From NCBI GenBank assembly GCA_003543235.1, contig DPJA01000039.1:196582-260581 (forward strand): a stretch of 64,000 nt of DNA, written 5' to 3'. The notes below the pieces were generated by a model, which was not told the DNA's origin, searched no databases, and saw only the letters and a list, made by a program, of their open reading frames with translations. Shown here piece by piece: positions 61,085 through 64,000 of this stretch. Made by a program: the position numbers and the translations under genes. This stretch comes from Lachnospiraceae bacterium (GTDB lineage Bacteria; Bacillota; Clostridia; Lachnospirales; Anaerotignaceae). Position 1 is the stretch's first letter. The number at the start of each line of letters is the position of its first letter.

Positions 61085-62191
61085 TCACCCCTTGCCAATC
61101 ATTTTGTTTATCTGCTCATCCTTAATTTCAACGTGATAAAATAAATTAAAATATTCCTTACACTCACTTACAATCCCTTCTCCTTCAAAATCTGGGTATA
61201 AAACAGAAATAAGCCAGTGAATTCCAAGAATACGGTTGACTGATGGTGGCTTGTCAAACCAGTTAAACGGAAGATTAGGAATGGAGTAAACTTTGCCTTC
61301 TGAAACTGCAGTTAACGTATTCCATCCTTCTGTTAATGCTAAATTTTCACATACGTCACCCGAAGAAAATCCTGAATTTCCAAGAATAATATAATTTGGG
61401 TTTAACGATATTAATTCCTCCAGACTAATGGTTGCATTTTCACTGTTAATGGTTTTATCATCCACAACATTGAAAGCTCCCAGCATATCAATGGTTGCAC
61501 TTTGTGAGGAGCCTTTGGCTGTGGTTAATAATCCGTCCTCTCCACCTTCGTAATAAACTGTAACTGGCACATCTGAGGCATACTTTTCTTTTACATCTGC
61601 AGCCAATTCATATGTTTCTTTGCAGTACGCTGCAAGTACACTTGCTTTCTCTTCACATTTAAGGATTTTTCCCATAAATTCATATGCCTCATCATATTTT
61701 TCAAAATCCCCATCCACCATAACCACTGGAATTGATAATTTATCTTGTAATTCATCTGCAGCCTGAATAATTTTTTCATTCATATTTGCTTGTAAAAAAA
61801 CAATTATATCTGGTTCTTTCGCAATAATGCTTTCAAGATTCACCTTTTCAGAATTTCCATAAAAACTTCCAAGAACTGGTAAATTATATGCCTTGGGTTC
61901 TATGTATTTTTCGCTTTTTTCGCTTAGAGAAGAATTCCATCCAATCATAAGCTCTGGTGCCAGCGTATATAAAAAAATACTGGCATTGTTATTTACCCCA
62001 AAAACCGATTTAATTGTGTTGGGTATTGTAACCGTTCTTCCAGCCATATCTACAATTTCTTGTGTTGCTTTTTCAGAAGCTTCTGCTTTTTCTGTTGTAG
62101 GTTCTGCCGTACTGCTTGTGCTGACAGTTTTTCCACACCCATTCAAACTAAACAGGCAAAAGATTATACCGACAATGATTAATTTTTTCAT
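61085..62191 (-). CDS. FecB/BtuF-type substrate-binding lipoprotein
   Basis: The 368-residue protein has a lipoprotein signal with lipobox LNGC (Cys19), a Ser/Thr/Glu linker and a periplasmic-binding fold of the iron-siderophore/cobalamin class (about 45-350). Markers are VDMAGRTVTIPNTIKSVFG, KEPDIIVF, and LISLNPNYIILGNSGFS. The ligand could be a ferric siderophore, heme or corrinoid; it cannot be told from the sequence. The gene follows FecE by 110 bases and overlaps the GTPase gene's GTG alternative. Confidence 0.92.
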   Translation of the reverse strand: MKKLIIVGIIFCLFSLNGCGKTVSTSSTAEPTTEKAEASEKATQEIVDMAGRTVTIPNTIKSVFGVNNNASIFLYTLAPELMIGWNSSLSEKSEKYIEPKAYNLPVLGSFYGNSEKVNLESIIAKEPDIIVFLQANMNEKIIQAADELQDKLSIPVVMVDGDFEKYDEAYEFMGKILKCEEKASVLAAYCKETYELAADVKEKYASDVPVTVYYEGGEDGLLTTAKGSSQSATIDMLGAFNVVDDKTINSENATISLEELISLNPNYIILGNSGFSSGDVCENLALTEGWNTLTAVSEGKVYSIPNLPFNWFDKPPSVNRILGIHWLISVLYPDFEGEGIVSECKEYFNLFYHVEIKDEQINKMIGKG

Positions 62192-62301
62192 CTTATGTCA
62201 CTCCCCTTTTTATATTCTGTTACTACCGTTCCCTTCCTTTTTCCCTTTTCATTTCACTTCACATTTCCTGTAACCTTTAAGCCCCTCCTTCAATTTTATA
62301 T

Positions 62302-63063
62302 TTAATATGAAACACATACTTTATTATGATTTCCATCCAAGTCATAAACCCTGCCCTTTACATTATAAACATCAAATAGAAAGGTATCATTTATCACATC
62401 TTCCGGATTTCCAATGGCATAAACCTGTCCAGATTTAAAAACGACAACTTTTGTCCCACATTCAAACACCTGATTAGGGGAATGCGTTGTCATAATAATC
62501 AGTTTATTCTGCTCTTTTAATTTTTTTATCACTTTCATAATTTTTGACTGATTGCCAAAATCCAAATTTGACGTCGGTTCATCCAGCACTATGGTGTCGG
62601 TTTCCTGTGCAAGTGCCCTACCAATCAAAACTAACTGCTGTTCGCCTCCGCTAATCTGCAGATATGATTTGTCTTTTAACATATTCAGCCCTAATTCCTC
62701 CATAATATGATTTACCACTTTTTTATCCTGTTCCTCTGGATACTGTTTTTTAAAGTGAATGGTCCGTCCCATCATAATCACATCACAAACCTTAAAGTCA
62801 AATGGTGTATGGTGTGCCTGGGGAACATATGCAATTGCCCTTGCTCTTTCCTTTTTAGAAAATTTCTCCAAAGATTTACCGTTAATATAAATTTCTCCTT
62901 CTATGGCTTTTATAAAACCAAGCAGGCTTTTAAAAAAAGTGGTCTTCCCAACACCATTGGGGCCTAACAGACAAACAACTTCACCTTTGTCAAAATCCAT
63001 ATTAATATTCGTCACCGTTTTTTTATTTCCATATCCACAAGTTAGATTTTTAATTTTTATCAT
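62302..63063 (-). CDS. FecE-type ABC transporter ATP-binding protein
   Basis: The 253-residue ATPase starts at the ATG at 63063, 9 bases after GGAGGTG. A TTG four codons earlier overlaps the preceding stop. It has Walker A LLGPNGVGKTT at about residues 33-43, the signature ISGGEQQLVLIGRALAQ, and Walker B TIVLDEPTSNLD. It pairs with the FecCD permease directly upstream and the FecB-like lipoprotein downstream. Confidence 0.95.
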   Translation of the reverse strand: MIKIKNLTCGYGNKKTVTNINMDFDKGEVVCLLGPNGVGKTTFFKSLLGFIKAIEGEIYINGKSLEKFSKKERARAIAYVPQAHHTPFDFKVCDVIMMGRTIHFKKQYPEEQDKKVVNHIMEELGLNMLKDKSYLQISGGEQQLVLIGRALAQETDTIVLDEPTSNLDFGNQSKIMKVIKKLKEQNKLIIMTTHSPNQVFECGTKVVVFKSGQVYAIGNPEDVINDTFLFDVYNVKGRVYDLDGNHNKVCVSY

Positions 63064-63065
63064 GT

Positions 63066-63980
63066 CTACCAACACCTCCTTGAATGAATTAATAAAAAGA
63101 CAAATACTGGAGCCCCAATAATTGATGTTAAAATACTAATTGGAATTTCCAACTGCATCAGGTTCCTTGCAATATCATCCATTAGCAACAAATAACTTCC
63201 ACCCAATAGTACGGATACTGGCAACAGAATTTTATTGTCAGGACCAACTATCATTCTTGCGAAATGTGGAATAATCAGTCCTACCCATCCTATGGTTCCA
63301 CAAACAGAAATACTAACACATACCATAACCGTTGAAATAACAATGACCTTTCGTCGAAGCAAAACCGCGTCTATCCCCATTGATGCTGCTTCTTCATCGC
63401 CAAAGGACATCACATTCAGTTGCCATCCATACTTTAACAAAATGCCGCTGCCTATAATCACAGGAATTCCTATAATTATTGCATCTCTGGTTGTTACTGC
63501 CGAAATGCTGCCCATAAGCCAAAAGGTGATTTCCGGCAAAGCATCTTTTGAATCAGCTAAATACTTTACAATGGAAAGAAATGCCTGAAAAACAGTTCGC
63601 ATAATCAATCCCGATAAAACCAATATCACAATTTTCTCGCTGCTTTTTCCTGCAGAAGCACTAATTAAATAAGCAATGCTGACCGCAATAAGACCAAAAA
63701 CAAATGCCATAACCTGAATTTCCCAATAAGAACAATTTAAAATAATTCCCAGTGCCGCACCAAAACTGGCCCCTGCGGAAACTCCCAGAATATCTGGTGA
63801 TACCATTGGATTTCTAAACATACTTTGATAGGCTGCACCAGATATGGATAAAGCACTTCCAATAAACAATGCGGTAAATATCCTTGGCAATCTAACCTTA
63901 AAAATTATAGTTTCATACTGCTTTAAGGTATTAGGAACCTCTCCTTTTGCTTCAGCTAAAAGCGTTTGAAAGATATTCAA
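63066..63980 (-). CDS. FecCD-family ABC transporter permease (5' end lost at the window edge)
   Basis: About 304 residues of a polytopic permease are readable. RLPRIFTALFIGSALSISGA and NPMVSPDILGVSAGASFGAALG are the family signatures, and GWVGLIIPHFARMIVG is the coupling-helix region. Intact members have some 30-60 more N-terminal residues including the first helix. Here the frame is stopped by TAA at 63987-63989, inside a perfect 25-base inverted repeat. The nominal TTG start at 63980 is therefore an artefact of this break. The true 5' end is either beyond the window or was destroyed. Confidence 0.85.
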   Translation of the reverse strand: MNIFQTLLAEAKGEVPNTLKQYETIIFKVRLPRIFTALFIGSALSISGAAYQSMFRNPMVSPDILGVSAGASFGAALGIILNCSYWEIQVMAFVFGLIAVSIAYLISASAGKSSEKIVILVLSGLIMRTVFQAFLSIVKYLADSKDALPEITFWLMGSISAVTTRDAIIIGIPVIIGSGILLKYGWQLNVMSFGDEEAASMGIDAVLLRRKVIVISTVMVCVSISVCGTIGWVGLIIPHFARMIVGPDNKILLPVSVLLGGSYLLLMDDIARNLMQLEIPISILTSIIGAPVFVFLLIHSRRCW

Positions 63981-64000
63981 ACGCTTTTAGCTGAAGCAAA
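63946..64000. repeat. Perfect 25-bp inverted repeat at the window's right end
   Basis: Positions 63946-63970 and 63976-64000 are exact reverse complements separated by AGATA. The left arm is coding sequence of the FecCD permease; the right arm replaces the expected upstream coding sequence. Confidence 0.9.

Noticed and set aside
1..64000. CRISPR arrays, tRNA or rRNA genes
   Set aside because: No regularly spaced repeats and no clear tRNA or rRNA sequence were seen on reading either strand.

Overview
The window is AT-rich chromosomal DNA from an anaerobic, spore-forming member of the Clostridia. The evidence is strong AGGAGG-type ribosome binding sites, neighbouring spoIIQ and spoIID genes, a clostridial-type nif operon with split nifV and fused nifN-B, a Gly/Cys-rich protein of the 'chorion-class' type, and a probable Re-citrate synthase beside isocitrate dehydrogenase. 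Lachnospiraceae or a close relative is likely, but the species cannot be named from the sequence alone. No rRNA, tRNA or CRISPR array was seen.

1-25 kb is ordinary core genome, nearly all on the minus strand. It holds a partial AI-2E family permease, a PepD dipeptidase, a DUF711 protein with an ACT-domain partner, and a complete riboflavin operon (ribD-ribE-ribBA-ribH) behind an FMN riboswitch. Then come an NCS2 purine permease, thpR, transketolase, threonine synthase, a YgiQ radical SAM protein, an NSUN-type rRNA methyltransferase, a flavin reductase, and spoIIQ/spoIID. The last unit is a three-gene operon of probable Re-citrate synthase, luxS and isocitrate dehydrogenase. A dense run of small hairpins lies at 16.6-16.8 kb.

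25-34.6 kb is a nested mobile region. A subtilisin-like protease gene stops abruptly after its GHGTH motif at 26010. A large serine recombinase gene follows, itself split in two: its 3' part is at 26097-27545 and its 5' part at 34298-34454. Between the halves lies a 6.75-kb element bounded by CATCATC repeats, carrying three more large serine recombinases, a small protein and a methyl-accepting chemotaxis protein. Joining the halves across one CATCATC copy restores a single in-frame 532-codon recombinase gene.

34.8-50.6 kb is the nitrogen-fixation region: modA-modB-modC, then nifH-nifI1-nifI2-nifD-nifK-nifE-nifN/B/X-[2Fe-2S] ferredoxin-nifV(omega)-nifV(alpha), an AnfO-like gene and two unrecognised genes. 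One of the last two is a repeat protein with a Cys-rich tail. A promoter followed by an intrinsic-terminator hairpin precedes nifH, and two hairpins separate nifK from nifE. Together these genes would import molybdate, make homocitrate, build FeMo-co, form Mo nitrogenase and switch it off by PII-like NifI proteins. nifS and nifU are not in the window.

50.8-64 kb contains ppnP, aspA with a divergent Lrp/AsnC regulator, a 1243-residue SLH-domain surface protein, a divergent LytTR/GHKL two-component pair, and an ABC uptake locus (FecCD, FecE, FecB-like, GTPase) whose downstream genes are decaying. The window ends in a perfect 25-bp inverted repeat that interrupts the FecCD gene.
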